The notes: generated by a model not told the origin, from the letters alone. A stretch of DNA of 64,000 nucleotides from Rhizobium leguminosarum bv. trifolii WSM1325 (GCA_000023185.1 CP001622.1:1240001-1304000), one strand, 5' to 3'; numbered from the stretch's first letter, positions 53,616-63,362 are shown. Numbers and translations: made by a program.

Positions 53616-55796
53616 ATGTCCGGCGTAGCTCGTGATCAGGATGTGGACATCGACCTCGGCCAGTTGGTCCGTGCGGTCTGGGCGCGCCGTCTGCGGATTT
53701 TGACAATCACCCTCGTGGGGGCGGGCGTCGCCTTTGCCGGCGCCAAGATCATGTCGCCGCAATATCGCACCGAAACACGTATCCTCATCGAACCTCGGGC
53801 GCCGGCCTTCGCCAGCACGCAGCAGATCAACGACGCCAGCGCCGGCCCTCTGATGGATGAGCTGAACATCGCTAGCCAGGTGCAGCTTCTGCAATCGGCC
53901 GATCTCCTCAAGAAGGTCATCAACGATCTGAAGCTCTATAACCTGCCGGAATTCGACGATGCCGCCAGCGGTTCAGCCATGAGCAGCATCCTGGTGAAGC
54001 TGCACCTGAAGAAGAACCCGCTGGAAAATCCGCCGGAAGAGCGCGTCATCGACGCCTTCGTCGAACGCCTGCAGGTCTATCAGGTGCCGGGTTCACGCGT
54101 CATCGGCATCAATTTCACCTCCAAGGACCCGAAGCTCGCCGCCGCCATCCCGAACGCGATGGCGAATGTCTATCTTTCGACCCAGAGCGGCGCCAAGCTC
54201 GATTCCAACTCCGAGGCGACCCGCTGGCTGGAGCCGGAGATCGAAGGCCTGCGCCGGAAGGTCAGTGAAGCCGAGAAGAAGGTCGCCGAATACCGTACCG
54301 CGCACGGGCTGTTGCAGACGAACGGCACGACCACTTTTCCGGCCCAGCAACTGAACGATATCTCCGCCGAACTGACACGCGTGCGGGGCGACAAGGCCAA
54401 TGCCGAGGCGAGGGCGCAGGCGGTGCGCAATGCGTTGTCTTCGGGCGAAGCCTCCGATACGCTGCCCGACATCATGTCCTCCCAGGCGATCCAGCGGCTG
54501 AAGGGGACGGAATCCGGCCTGCAGTCGCAGATCTCCGATCTGCAGACCAGCCTTCTCAACAACCATCCGCGGCTGAAAAGCCTGCGCGCCCAGCTCTCCG
54601 ATATCCGTACCCAGATCCGCCAGGAGACGCAGAAGATCCTGGCGAGCATCGAAAACGAGTCCAAGGTCGCGGATCTCCGCGCGAGCGAACTCGAGCGCCA
54701 ATCGGACACGGTGCAGGCCACCAGCGCCCGCGCCGGTGAGGACGAGGTCGGTCTCAACGCGCTGGAGCGTGAGGCGAACGCCCAGCGCCAACTGCTCGAA
54801 ACCTATCTGGTGCGCTACCGCGAGGCCGCCTCCCGCGCCGACAGCAATTCGAGCCCAGCCGATGCCCGGATCGTTTCCAAGGCCGTCGAGCCGGTCGATC
54901 CTTATTTCCCGAAGGTGGTGCCGATCGTCGTCGTCGCTGCCGTCGCGACGCTGATCATGAGCGCCATCGTCATCATGCTGGCCGAACTCTTCAGCGGCCG
55001 GGCGCTCCGCCCTACAGATCTGGCTTCAGAGACAATCGAGGCAGAAGCGATCGTCGAGGAAAAACATATACCGCAGGCCACTCCGATCGCCGCTACCGCC
55101 GGAAAACCCGTTCAGCCGAGTATGCTCGCCGTCGTCGCGGAGGAAGAGGATACGATCGAGGACGTGAAGGTTGCCGATGAGGCGCCAGAGGACGAGCCGG
55201 AGGATGACAACGAATTCTCCGTCGCCTCAGTTGCGGATTATCTCACCGGCAGCCGCGCGCCGCTGGCAATCGCCATATCTCCGACTGGTGACAGCGGCTC
55301 GGCGGCGACGGTTTCGCTGACCCGCATGCTCGCCGATGCCGGTCACCGCGTCATCCTGATCGATATGACCGGCTCCGGCTACCCCACGGAACTGATGGCC
55401 GAGGACCCGGCCGCCCTTGGTGTCACCGATCTGCTTTGCGGCGAGGCTGCCTTCGGCGATACGATCCACGGCGACCGCCTTTCCGATGCCCATCTCATTC
55501 CCCAGGGCCAGAGCGACGTGCGCCGCGCCATGCGTGGTGTCGACCGACTGTCGTTGCTGCTCGATGCACTCGCCGCCGCCTATGACCTCGTGGTGGTCGA
55601 ATGCGGTTCGGCCGATGTCGCCGGCGTCTCGCGGCTGACGCGCAGCCGGGACGTCGAGATCATTCTCTCGCTGCCTGAGGTCGAGGAGACCATTTTCGTT
55701 GCACTGATGACGGAATTCCAGGCTGCCGGCTATGAGCGCGTCGTGCTGATGTCGGGCGGCGAAGCGGCCGAACAGACCCTCGGCCGGGCTGCTTGA
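53616..55796 (+). CDS. Wzc-like polysaccharide co-polymerase with degenerate kinase domain
   Basis: A 726-residue inner-membrane protein. Wzz domain at about 10-100 (DIDLGQLVRAVWARRLRILT), a long coiled coil (about 200-420) and a second helix near 455-475 (VPIVVVAAVATLIMSAIVIM). Behind an acidic linker is a P-loop-type fold (from about 545), but the Walker A region reads SPTGDSGSAAT with no lysine and the next motif VILIDMTGSG lacks the usual aspartate pattern; no tyrosine cluster closes the protein. It probably controls chain length without autophosphorylation. The start at MSGVARDQD follows GTGGAGTAAGAG. It is divergent from the export operon. Confidence 0.82.
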   Translation: MSGVARDQDVDIDLGQLVRAVWARRLRILTITLVGAGVAFAGAKIMSPQYRTETRILIEPRAPAFASTQQINDASAGPLMDELNIASQVQLLQSADLLKKVINDLKLYNLPEFDDAASGSAMSSILVKLHLKKNPLENPPEERVIDAFVERLQVYQVPGSRVIGINFTSKDPKLAAAIPNAMANVYLSTQSGAKLDSNSEATRWLEPEIEGLRRKVSEAEKKVAEYRTAHGLLQTNGTTTFPAQQLNDISAELTRVRGDKANAEARAQAVRNALSSGEASDTLPDIMSSQAIQRLKGTESGLQSQISDLQTSLLNNHPRLKSLRAQLSDIRTQIRQETQKILASIENESKVADLRASELERQSDTVQATSARAGEDEVGLNALEREANAQRQLLETYLVRYREAASRADSNSSPADARIVSKAVEPVDPYFPKVVPIVVVAAVATLIMSAIVIMLAELFSGRALRPTDLASETIEAEAIVEEKHIPQATPIAATAGKPVQPSMLAVVAEEEDTIEDVKVADEAPEDEPEDDNEFSVASVADYLTGSRAPLAIAISPTGDSGSAATVSLTRMLADAGHRVILIDMTGSGYPTELMAEDPAALGVTDLLCGEAAFGDTIHGDRLSDAHLIPQGQSDVRRAMRGVDRLSLLLDALAAAYDLVVVECGSADVAGVSRLTRSRDVEIILSLPEVEETIFVALMTEFQAAGYERVVLMSGGEAAEQTLGRAA

Positions 55797-55800
55797 ACGG

Positions 55801-57042
55801 CTAGCCGATCCGTGCCCGGATGCCTTGGGCGAATTTATAGAGCTTCGGGCGCGCCTTGATGTGCGCCTTGCCGTGGGTGACGATCCGGTGAGCGGCGCCG
55901 GCGACGACGCCGAACGGCGATACCGGCAGCACCACGTCATAATGCGCGGTCTCGACCGGCGCCCAGGAACGCTTGTAGGTCTGGTCGCCGAGGCCGAAAT
56001 CGAACAGTGCGACACCCTTGCCATGCAGTCCCGAGATGGTCTGCCAATAGAGGAATTCGCCGGGGCTCGTATCCGGCACGAGCTCTTCGTCGATCGCGCC
56101 GAACTGGCAGATGATATGGTCACCCTTGCGCGAGATGCCTGATATCGCGGCGATCTTACCCTCAAGTTCGCCCTTGAGCCGGAGCATATGCATCTGCAGC
56201 CCGAAATACTGCCTGGTGTCGTCCCGCTTGTCGATGAGACCGTGCAGGAAGGTCTGCGTCTCCCTATCGGCAAAGACGTCGGGCAGGCCAAGGCTGGCGA
56301 AACGGGCGCTTTTCAGGCGGAAGAAGATATCGAGCAGGCCGTGCTGTTCTTCCGATGTCCGAGGAATGAGGTATTCGAAGCCGCCGGCCGCCTCGAGGCG
56401 CTTCGACTGAACACGGAATTTCTTGCGCCGGTTCTTGGCGTTGAGCTGCTTCAGCGTGTCCTCGAAAGCGGGAAGGAACGGCAGCTGATAGGCGTGATTC
56501 TGGTTCTGCACCACCGGCAGCCCGGCGAGCGGGCTCTCGCGCCCACGCCATTCCAGCGGAATGTTCTGCAGCAGCAGCAGATCGGCGCGGCCCTTCAGCG
56601 CATGCCGGAGCCGGCCGGCGAACTCATGGGGGGCGATGGTCCTGCCGGCTTCGGCAAAGCTCTCTGCGAATAGGCCGGTATTGATATTGCTGTGATCGGC
56701 GGCGATGAATTTCGCCGTCGTGAGCCCGCGAGACTTGACGATCTCGGCCGGCAGAATGAAGGCGGTCTGACCCGCATGAGTGCCTTTGAGGATCGCAAGC
56801 GGCCGCTGGAAGGCGCTCACCCAGGCGGCGCACCAGTCGTAGCTCTGATGCAGGGACTGGAGATTGTCGCGCTCCAGCGCCCGCCACTCATCCTCCAGCG
56901 GCTGCATCGTATCGAAGACTTCGATGTCGATTTCAGCCATGGCGAGTTTCATGCTCAGCTGGCGCAGGCGCGAAATGGCCGTATCGGCCAGCGCCACGTC
57001 GTCGGACGGCTGTTCATGGACATCGAGCTTTTGCGTCTGCAC
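55801..57042 (-). CDS. FemAB/CelD-like GNAT-fold protein
   Basis: A 413-residue protein of the CelD/BcsL (Acetyltransf_6, BioF2-like) family. Marks are LQSLHQSYDWCAAWVSAF early on, the KNRRKKFRVQSKRLE basic block, and GVALFDFGLGDQTYKRSWAP with the FDFG-type C-terminal motif. Such proteins occur in cellulose and exopolysaccharide loci and are thought to acylate a glycan or its precursor. It is convergent with the Wzc-like gene, four bases apart, and completes this polysaccharide region. Confidence 0.82.
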   Translation of the reverse strand: MQTQKLDVHEQPSDDVALADTAISRLRQLSMKLAMAEIDIEVFDTMQPLEDEWRALERDNLQSLHQSYDWCAAWVSAFQRPLAILKGTHAGQTAFILPAEIVKSRGLTTAKFIAADHSNINTGLFAESFAEAGRTIAPHEFAGRLRHALKGRADLLLLQNIPLEWRGRESPLAGLPVVQNQNHAYQLPFLPAFEDTLKQLNAKNRRKKFRVQSKRLEAAGGFEYLIPRTSEEQHGLLDIFFRLKSARFASLGLPDVFADRETQTFLHGLIDKRDDTRQYFGLQMHMLRLKGELEGKIAAISGISRKGDHIICQFGAIDEELVPDTSPGEFLYWQTISGLHGKGVALFDFGLGDQTYKRSWAPVETAHYDVVLPVSPFGVVAGAAHRIVTHGKAHIKARPKLYKFAQGIRARIG

Positions 57043-57161
57043 GATTTTCTCCGGTCAAGAATGCTGAACGGGAAGGTAGGTATGCCAGACGTATATTTGG
57101 TTTAACCGCACGCGCTGGGCGAGGTTTTCCGCGGATCACGGTTATTCGGCCGTTAATGGCC

Positions 57162-57269
57162 CTAAAGCATGTCGCGCAAAAGTGTGCCGCGGTTTTGCGA
57201 CAACGACATGCGTAAAAACAAAGACCTAAAGCGCGACAAGCGAATCTGAAAGATCGCGACGCGCTTTAG
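57162..57269. repeat. RIME1-like intergenic repeat (copy B)
   Basis: About 108 bp, same element as 27544-27650: starts ctaaagcatgtcgcgcaaa, ends agatcgcgacgcgctttag. The final tag/tta also forms the stop codon of the DUF2842 gene. Confidence 0.9.
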
Positions 57270-57475
57270 CGCAGCGGGGGGCCGGCCATCCATTTGATGA
57301 TAACCATCGCCGGCAACACCCAGAGCAGGCCGGTGAGCAGGAAATAGAGCAGATGTCCCCACCAGGGCGCGTTGCCGAGCGTCGCCACCGCGATCGTATT
57401 CGCCACCAGCGCATAAACGAGCACGAGCACGATGATCAGGATCGTGCCGATGAATTTGCGGAGGCGGACGGGCAT
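57266..57475 (-). CDS. DUF2842-domain membrane protein
   Basis: A 69-residue protein with two membrane helices (about 8-30 and 38-60; [20 protein letters not shown], then [20 protein letters not shown]). It matches the alphaproteobacterial DUF2842 family in length and residues. The stop codon lies within the end of a RIME1 copy. It is divergent from the heme A synthase gene, 114 bp apart. Confidence 0.88.
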   Translation of the reverse strand: MPVRLRKFIGTILIIVLVLVYALVANTIAVATLGNAPWWGHLLYFLLTGLLWVLPAMVIIKWMAGPPLR

Positions 57476-57589
57476 CGGTTATCTCTCGGCATGGAGGGGC
57501 GAACCGGCGCGACGGCATGCCGCAAAGGTTCGGGGCTTGTTTTGCATGAGCCGGTGGGGCAAATCAACTGCCGGATAGAAGGAGACATC

Positions 57590-58693
57590 ATGGCCGTCGC
57601 AAACCTGACCACGGAACAGGCGATCCTGAGCGAAATGCGCAGGCAGAATCGCGACCGCCGCGCCCTGCGCTTCTGGCTGGGCTTCGTGCTTTTGGCGCTC
57701 TTCTGTCTCGTGCTCGTCGGCGGCGCCACGCGGCTGACCAATTCCGGCCTGTCGATTACCGAGTGGAAACCGATCCACGGCGTCATCCCACCGCTGTCGG
57801 CTGCCGAATGGGAGGAGGAATTCCGCCTCTATCAGCGCATTCCCGAATTTCAGCAGTTGAACAGTTCCATGACCGTCGATGAGTTCAAAGGCATCTTCTG
57901 GTGGGAGTGGGCGCATCGGCTGATCGCCCGCGGCATCGGCGTGATCTTCGCGCTGCCGCTGATCTATTTCTGGCTGACGGGGCGGATCGAAAAGCGTCTG
58001 CGCTGGCCGCTCGTCGGCATCCTGGCGCTCGGCGGCCTGCAGGGTTTTATCGGTTGGTGGATGGTGTCCTCGGGCCTTTCCGTCCGCACCGACGTCAGCC
58101 AGTACAGGCTGGCGACGCATCTCGTCATGGCCTGCCTGATCTTTGCCGGCTGCATGTGGATCATGCGCGGTCTCTCCAGACATTCCGACGATCCGGCGCC
58201 GACCGGAAGCTCGCGCGGTTTTGCCGCGGCGATCGCCATTTTCGCGCTATTCCAGATCTATCTTGGCGCGCTGGTGGCGGGGCTCGACGCCGGTTTCTCC
58301 TACAATACCTGGCCGCTGATGGATGGTGCCGTCATCCCCTCCGATCTGCTGATCCAGCAGCCCTTCTGGATCAATGCCTTCGAGAACCCGAAGACGGTGC
58401 AGTTCATCCACCGCATCGGCGCCTATACGCTCTTCGCATTGACGCTGATCAACATGATGATCGCCCTTCGCGCAGCACCTTGGACCACCCACGCACGCCG
58501 CGCCATCGTGCTTTTCGCGCTGGTGACGTTGCAGGCGGCAATCGGCATCGCCACGCTGCTGATGCAGGTGCCGCTTCACTGGGGCCTGCTGCATCAGGCC
58601 GGTGCGCTGGTGGTTTTCGGTTTCGCCGTCGCCAACTGGCGCGGTTTTTACGGCGAATATCCGCGTGGGACGATGATCGCCGAGCGCGATTGA
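57590..58693 (+). CDS. ctaA: Heme A synthase (COX15/CtaA)
   Basis: A 367-residue membrane enzyme converting heme O to heme A for cytochrome aa3. Eight helices in two related four-helix halves; conserved histidines are seen in [33 protein letters not shown] and [11 protein letters not shown]. The start is ATG 57590 with AAGGAG five bases upstream; the longer open frame is not used. Convergent with the TauE/SafE gene. Confidence 0.95.
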   Translation: MAVANLTTEQAILSEMRRQNRDRRALRFWLGFVLLALFCLVLVGGATRLTNSGLSITEWKPIHGVIPPLSAAEWEEEFRLYQRIPEFQQLNSSMTVDEFKGIFWWEWAHRLIARGIGVIFALPLIYFWLTGRIEKRLRWPLVGILALGGLQGFIGWWMVSSGLSVRTDVSQYRLATHLVMACLIFAGCMWIMRGLSRHSDDPAPTGSSRGFAAAIAIFALFQIYLGALVAGLDAGFSYNTWPLMDGAVIPSDLLIQQPFWINAFENPKTVQFIHRIGAYTLFALTLINMMIALRAAPWTTHARRAIVLFALVTLQAAIGIATLLMQVPLHWGLLHQAGALVVFGFAVANWRGFYGEYPRGTMIAERD

Positions 58694-58718
58694 GGCGAGT
58701 GGCCGTAGCTCGGGGGAT

Positions 58719-59510
58719 CTACCGCAGTACGCTGTCGAGCAGCGGCATGCCGATGATGGCGGCGGCGGCGATCAGGACGTAGCAGGCGATGCGGAAGGTC
58801 CGTTCTTCGGCAAGCCCGAACAATTTCGAGCCGCCATAGAGCCCGACCGCATAACTCGGCAGAATGACGGCGGTGAGCGCGAAGACGGCAGGCACGAACA
58901 GTCCGCCGAAATAATAGCTGATGGCGCTGAAGACGGACGAAATCGAGAAATAGAGCACCACATTCGCCCGGACGCGGGTGAAATTACTCTTGCCGCCGAG
59001 CCAATAGGCGACAACCGGCGGCCCGCCGAGCTGCGCAGCGCCGCTGAAAAGCCCGGCAATCAGCCCGACGCCGCTGGTGAGTGGTGCGGACGCCTCCCCG
59101 TGATAGCGCCATCCCGATACCAGCAGCGCAAGCAGGCAGATGGCGATGATCGTGATACTCCAGCGCAAGAGCAGCGGATCGAGCAACGTCAGGATCGCCG
59201 TGCCGGCTGGGATGCCGAGCGCAGCACCTGCCGCCATGACGAAAACCTCGGGTCGGTTGGCGCCGCGCCAGGCCGGCGGGATCATCCCGAGTGACGCAAT
59301 GCCGTCGATGACGAGCAGGATCGGTGAGATCAGCTTCGGGCCGACGATCGCGCCGCCGAGCGGAACGAAGATCAGCGCGGCGCCAAAGCCAGAAAAGCCG
59401 CGGGCAAGCCCGGCGATGAAAGCAAAGGCCATCAGCGCATAGATGCCGTGGTCGGGCAGGGCAGCCGTAAACCATGCGTGCACGCCATCGACCAGCGCAT
59501 CGAGCGTCAT
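58719..59510 (-). CDS. Sulfite exporter TauE/SafE-family permease
   Basis: A 263-residue membrane protein with about eight helices and the internal repeat of the TauE/SafE family: FIAGLARGFSGFGAALIFVP in the first half and GLIAGLFSGAAQLGGPPVVA in the second. It would move small anions such as sulfonates or sulfite; the substrate is not known. Single gene. Confidence 0.88.
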   Translation of the reverse strand: MTLDALVDGVHAWFTAALPDHGIYALMAFAFIAGLARGFSGFGAALIFVPLGGAIVGPKLISPILLVIDGIASLGMIPPAWRGANRPEVFVMAAGAALGIPAGTAILTLLDPLLLRWSITIIAICLLALLVSGWRYHGEASAPLTSGVGLIAGLFSGAAQLGGPPVVAYWLGGKSNFTRVRANVVLYFSISSVFSAISYYFGGLFVPAVFALTAVILPSYAVGLYGGSKLFGLAEERTFRIACYVLIAAAAIIGMPLLDSVLR

Positions 59511-59514
59511 GACA

Positions 59515-59670
59515 TCAGGCTCCGTGATTCGGGAATGGCGGGCAAGGAAGGTCCGCTCTCATAGCCCAATCGTCGCCGATGATCGAGCCGAAAGCGATGC
59601 TGCGGCCGCCGAGGGAGGCGGCCGCGAGAAAGATCGTGATGAAGACATCGGCGCAAGGCTCGAGCGGCAT
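59515..59670 (-). other. Possible 51-codon open frame between argC and the TauE gene
   Basis: An ATG-started frame (MPLEPCADVFITIFLAAASL near its start) fills the gap between argC and the permease gene. It has coding-like base use and one hydrophobic stretch, but no convincing ribosome site and no family I recognise. It may be a small gene, a remnant, or chance. Confidence 0.2.
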
Positions 59671-59695
59671 CCACGTCGATGCCGTCGTCTGCGCC

Positions 59696-60628
59696 TTACG
59701 AGGCGAGCATCAGGTCCATGTTCTGGACGGCGGCGCCCGATGCGCCCTTGCCGAGATTGTCGAGCAGCGCCACGAGGTTCACCTGCGAAGCGCCTGCGGT
59801 GCCGAAGACGAAGAGCTTCATCGTGTCCTTGCCTTCGAGATCGATGGCGTTGACGCGGGGCAGGGCCTTGCTTTCGGCCAGCGGCACGACACTGACGATA
59901 TCCTGGCCGGCATAATGGGCAACGAGGGCCGCATGGATGTTTTCCATCGTCGTGCCCTCGGCGAGATCGTCGAGATGCAGCGGCACCTGCACGATCATGC
60001 CCTGCGCGAACTTGCCGACCGACGGCGAGAAGATCGGTGCGCGATCGAGCAGGCCGTGCACGGTCATCTCGGGCACGTGTTTATGGGTGAGCGGCAGGCC
60101 ATAGAGAAAATGTGGCGCGGTGATCGCATCCGGGTGATCCGGGTTTTCCATCTGCGCGATCATCTGCTTGCCGCCGCCGGTATAGCCGGAGACCGCGTTG
60201 ACCGTGATCGGATAGCCGTCCGGCAGAATGCCGGCGGCGCGCAGCGGCCGGATGAGGCCGATCGCTCCGGTGGGATAGCAGCCGGGATTGGCGACGAAAC
60301 GGGCGGCAGCGATCTTGTCGGCCTGCTGCTTGTCCATTTCGGCAAAACCATAGGCCCAACCGGGATTGACGCGGAAGGCGGTCGAGGTGTCGATGACGCG
60401 CACATTGTTGTTGGCCGAAACCATCTGCACCGCTTCCTTCGACGCATCGTCGGGCAGGCAGAGAATGGCGATGTCGGCGCCGTTCAGCATGTCCTCGCGC
60501 ATGGCGGCGTTGCGCCGCTCGGCTTCGGGTATGGACAGAAGTTCGACATCGCGGCGGCCGGCCATGCGCGTGCGGATCTGCAGACCCGTCGTGCCGTGTT
60601 CGCCGTCGATGAAGATTTTCGGTGCCAT
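59696..60628 (-). CDS. argC: N-acetyl-gamma-glutamyl-phosphate reductase (type 2)
   Basis: A 310-residue NADPH-dependent enzyme, third step of arginine synthesis. It has the short type 2 length. Visible are the nucleotide motif [18 protein letters not shown], the catalytic cysteine in [18 protein letters not shown], and the [11 protein letters not shown] block. 60 bp after the agmatinase gene on the same strand. Confidence 0.96.
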   Translation of the reverse strand: MAPKIFIDGEHGTTGLQIRTRMAGRRDVELLSIPEAERRNAAMREDMLNGADIAILCLPDDASKEAVQMVSANNNVRVIDTSTAFRVNPGWAYGFAEMDKQQADKIAAARFVANPGCYPTGAIGLIRPLRAAGILPDGYPITVNAVSGYTGGGKQMIAQMENPDHPDAITAPHFLYGLPLTHKHVPEMTVHGLLDRAPIFSPSVGKFAQGMIVQVPLHLDDLAEGTTMENIHAALVAHYAGQDIVSVVPLAESKALPRVNAIDLEGKDTMKLFVFGTAGASQVNLVALLDNLGKGASGAAVQNMDLMLAS

Positions 60629-60688
60629 GTTAAACCTGCGCTTTCAATGAGTTCTGAAGGTTTCCGGATTCAGTTTGAGGATGATAGG

Positions 60689-61651
60689 TCAGCCTTGCGA
60701 CACGGCGATGGCGCGTCTCTCGGCATGAAGCCCCAGCATATACATCGCCACCGTTGCCCCCGCAATGGCGGTGATATCGGCGTGATCGTAGGGCGGCGAT
60801 ACCTCGACGACGTCGGCGCCGCGGATATCGAGCTGGTGCAGACGCTGCAGCACCGAGAGGATCTTGGCGCTCGATGGTCCGCCCGAAACCGGTGTGCCGG
60901 TGCCCGGCGCAAAGGCCGGATCGAGGCAATCGATATCGAAGGTGAGATAGGCCGGCGCCCCGCGCGTATGGGAAATGATCGCCGAGGCGATATCGCTGGC
61001 GCTCATCTCTTCGACCTGATGACCGTAGAGAATATTGACGCCGCAGTCCTCCGGCGCATGGGTGCGGATGCCGATCTGAATGGAGCGGTCCGGATCGATG
61101 ATGCCCTCGCGGGTGGCCCGCGCCACGAAAGAACCGTGGTCGATGCGCCGTTCCTCGTCGAACCAGGTGTCCTGATGCGCGTCGAACTGCACGAGCGCCA
61201 GCGGCCCGTGTTTTGCGACATGGGCTTTCAGCAGCGGCCAGGTGACGTAGTGATCACCACCGAGCGTCAGCAGGAAGGCACCGCTGTCGAGGATGATATT
61301 CGCCTGGCGTTCGATAGCGGCCGGCGTGTCCTGATGGTTGCCGTAGTCGAGCAGGCAATCGCCGTAGTCGATCACCGCCATTTCGGCGAAGAGTTCGCGG
61401 TTGAAGGGATATTGCGCATCATTGTCGAAGATCGCCGAGGCGCGCCGGATCGCCTGCGGCCCGAAGCGCGTGCCCGGCCTGTTCGATGTCGCGGCATCGA
61501 AGGGAATGCCCCAGACAGCGACGTCGACGCCGGCGAGCTCCTTGGTGAAGCGGCGGCGCATGAAGGACAGCGCGCCGGCAAAGGTCGGATCGCTGGCAGC
61601 GGAGGTGAGGCTGGTCGCCGTAAAGGCGTGGTCAATCGATCTGTTCGCCAA
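60689..61651 (-). CDS. speB: Agmatinase (ureohydrolase family)
   Basis: A 320-residue manganese enzyme that converts agmatine to putrescine and urea. Metal ligands are in TLGGDHYVTWP, QFDAHQDTW and TFDIDCLDPAFAPGTGTP. The start is a TTG at 61651 preceded by AAAAAGGAG at good spacing; a more upstream ATG would give a non-family extension. Arginase-like activity on other guanidino compounds cannot be excluded. It precedes argC on the same strand. Confidence 0.9.
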   Translation of the reverse strand: MANRSIDHAFTATSLTSAASDPTFAGALSFMRRRFTKELAGVDVAVWGIPFDAATSNRPGTRFGPQAIRRASAIFDNDAQYPFNRELFAEMAVIDYGDCLLDYGNHQDTPAAIERQANIILDSGAFLLTLGGDHYVTWPLLKAHVAKHGPLALVQFDAHQDTWFDEERRIDHGSFVARATREGIIDPDRSIQIGIRTHAPEDCGVNILYGHQVEEMSASDIASAIISHTRGAPAYLTFDIDCLDPAFAPGTGTPVSGGPSSAKILSVLQRLHQLDIRGADVVEVSPPYDHADITAIAGATVAMYMLGLHAERRAIAVSQG

Positions 61652-61867
61652 ATCATGCTCCTTTTTCGGTCGCAAAATCATAGTCGCGTTCGATACGGAC
61701 GCTGCATTGCAGGATCGCCGTTCGACGCCAGAGCGTCGGGTCTCTTGCGAAGGAATTAGCCGATCCCCCGCGCGCAGAAAGGCGTAGGCGAGGTGCGGAC
61801 GGATTTCAAGCAATCGTTCGGACGACGGCCGCTCGTTATCGTCGAGCGACCGTCATTCGCTCGCTGC

Positions 61868-63055
61868 CTATCGGACCGGCTCCCGCAGGCACCACAATCC
61901 AGCCAGCGTCGTCAGCGCGGTCGCTGAGACATAGCCCACGAGTGGCCAGGCGCTGTCGCCGCCGAGCAGAATCACGAAGAAGGTTCCGGCAAAGCCGACG
62001 ATGATGCTTTGGACGCAGAAGTAGAGCGCGACCGCCGTTCCCGCTGTGTCGCCAAAGGCGTCGAGCGCGCCGTTGGCGGTGACCGCCGTCGCAACGACGA
62101 TGCCGATCGCGATGATCCACATCGGCACGACGAAGCTGACGAGGGAAGGCAGCAGAAACAACTCTCCAAAGGCAAGCAGCACGGCGCCGAGAAGCAGTAT
62201 TGCCATGCCTCTGGCAAGGCTGCCTGCAATGCCCCAGCGCATGACGAAGCCTTTGGCGAAACGCGCCGTCACGATCATCACCAGCGCCACCGTGGCAAAG
62301 ATGAAGCTGAAGGCGATGCCGGAAAAACCGGCTTTGTCGATCAGGATACGGGGTGCCGTCGAGAAGAAAACGAAGAAGGCGCCCATCGCCGTGCTGAAGC
62401 CGCCCGCATAAACCCAGAAGGGAAGACTTCTAAGGATCGCGCGGAGAGCGATCTTGGCGGTGACGGCAGGGCGGGTTTCGTGCCATCGCATACCGGCGTT
62501 GAAAAGCGCGGCAACCGAAAGGAGGCCGATGACGAGGAAGATGGCGCGCCAGCCGAAGCGATCCGCGATCGCGGCTCCGATGATCGGGCCGAGTGCGGGC
62601 ACGAAAGAGAGGATGGAGCCGAGAAGGCTATAGATCGTGCTGCTTTCGGGACGCCCGGCGTAGACGTCACGCACGGTTGCGAAAGTTGCGACGAGGGTCG
62701 CCGACGCGCCGACTGCTTGCAGCAATCTCAAGACCACGAAGACCGGCGCCGACGAGGAGCCGGCAAGCAGGAAGGATGACGCGGCAAAGAGTGCAGCACC
62801 GCCAAGCAGGACAGGCCGTCGTCCGATAATATCGGAAATTGGGCCGAAGACGATCTGGCCGACACCGAGCACGAGCATGTAGAGGCTGAGGGTCAGTTGG
62901 ATGACCGCCGGCGAAGTGCCGAGCGCCTCCGGCATGACCGGCACAATCGGCAGATAGATATCCATGGCGAGCGAGGCCAGGATGTCGAAAGGTGCCATAA
63001 GCAGCAAGGCTGCCGGCAGGGAATAGGTCCATTGCTGGATTTTGGGATAAGACAT
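61868..63055 (-). CDS. MFS drug exporter of the CmlA/FloR type
   Basis: A 395-residue transporter with twelve helices. The N-terminal segment PFDILASLAMDIYLPIVPVM, then LFGPISD-like GQIVFGPISDIIGRRPVLLG, and LQAVGASATLVATFATVRDV are strongly reminiscent of CmlA/FloR chloramphenicol exporters (Bcr/CflA group), rather than generic MFS. Start is ATG 63055; a TTG further upstream is unlikely. The 308-bp leader carries a hairpin and a short open frame. Whether it exports chloramphenicol is unproven. Confidence 0.85.
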   Translation of the reverse strand: MSYPKIQQWTYSLPAALLLMAPFDILASLAMDIYLPIVPVMPEALGTSPAVIQLTLSLYMLVLGVGQIVFGPISDIIGRRPVLLGGAALFAASSFLLAGSSSAPVFVVLRLLQAVGASATLVATFATVRDVYAGRPESSTIYSLLGSILSFVPALGPIIGAAIADRFGWRAIFLVIGLLSVAALFNAGMRWHETRPAVTAKIALRAILRSLPFWVYAGGFSTAMGAFFVFFSTAPRILIDKAGFSGIAFSFIFATVALVMIVTARFAKGFVMRWGIAGSLARGMAILLLGAVLLAFGELFLLPSLVSFVVPMWIIAIGIVVATAVTANGALDAFGDTAGTAVALYFCVQSIIVGFAGTFFVILLGGDSAWPLVGYVSATALTTLAGLWCLREPVR

Positions 63056-63131
63056 GGGAAAGAACCCGCTCAAATGATTTCATTCGGCGGCGATCTGTCT
63101 CTTCATCAGTATCGGAATTGACCGGACAGAC

Positions 63132-63161
63132 GCCGCAACAACAGGGCAGAGTTGTTGCGGC
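63132..63161 (-). promoter_or_regulatory. Hairpin in the leader of the CmlA-like gene
   Basis: Perfect 11-bp inverted repeat (gccgcaacaac / gttgttgcggc) with an 8-nt loop, about 77 bp upstream of the exporter start. It lies within a 46-codon open frame that could be a leader peptide. Suggestive of, but not proof for, attenuation. Confidence 0.45.
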
Positions 63162-63310
63162 TTATTTGTCTGCGGACTTGGTTGTACCCATGATGCGACC
63201 CTGACTGCGGCTTCGCTCATTTCCGAAGCGCTTTGCCAAGTTTCTACCAGCAGAGCCGGAATGCGACAATGGCATGCTGGCACGCTTCCGATTGGTTTAA
63301 ACAGCGTAAA

Positions 63311-63337
63311 ACAAAAAGGCCGCGTTGCCCCGGCCTT
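63311..63337 (-). terminator. Terminator of the rplM-rpsI operon
   Basis: Stem aaggccg/cggcctt with an 8-nt loop, followed on the minus strand by TTTTTGTTTT, 26 bp past the rpsI stop. Confidence 0.85.
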
Positions 63338-63362
63338 CGTAAATTCCGTCTGTCCGAAGCGA

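Noticed and set aside
59579-61759. 726-codon plus-strand open frame antisense to argC and speB
   Set aside because: Both sense genes are clear enzymes with complete motifs; the long antisense frame is a GC effect.
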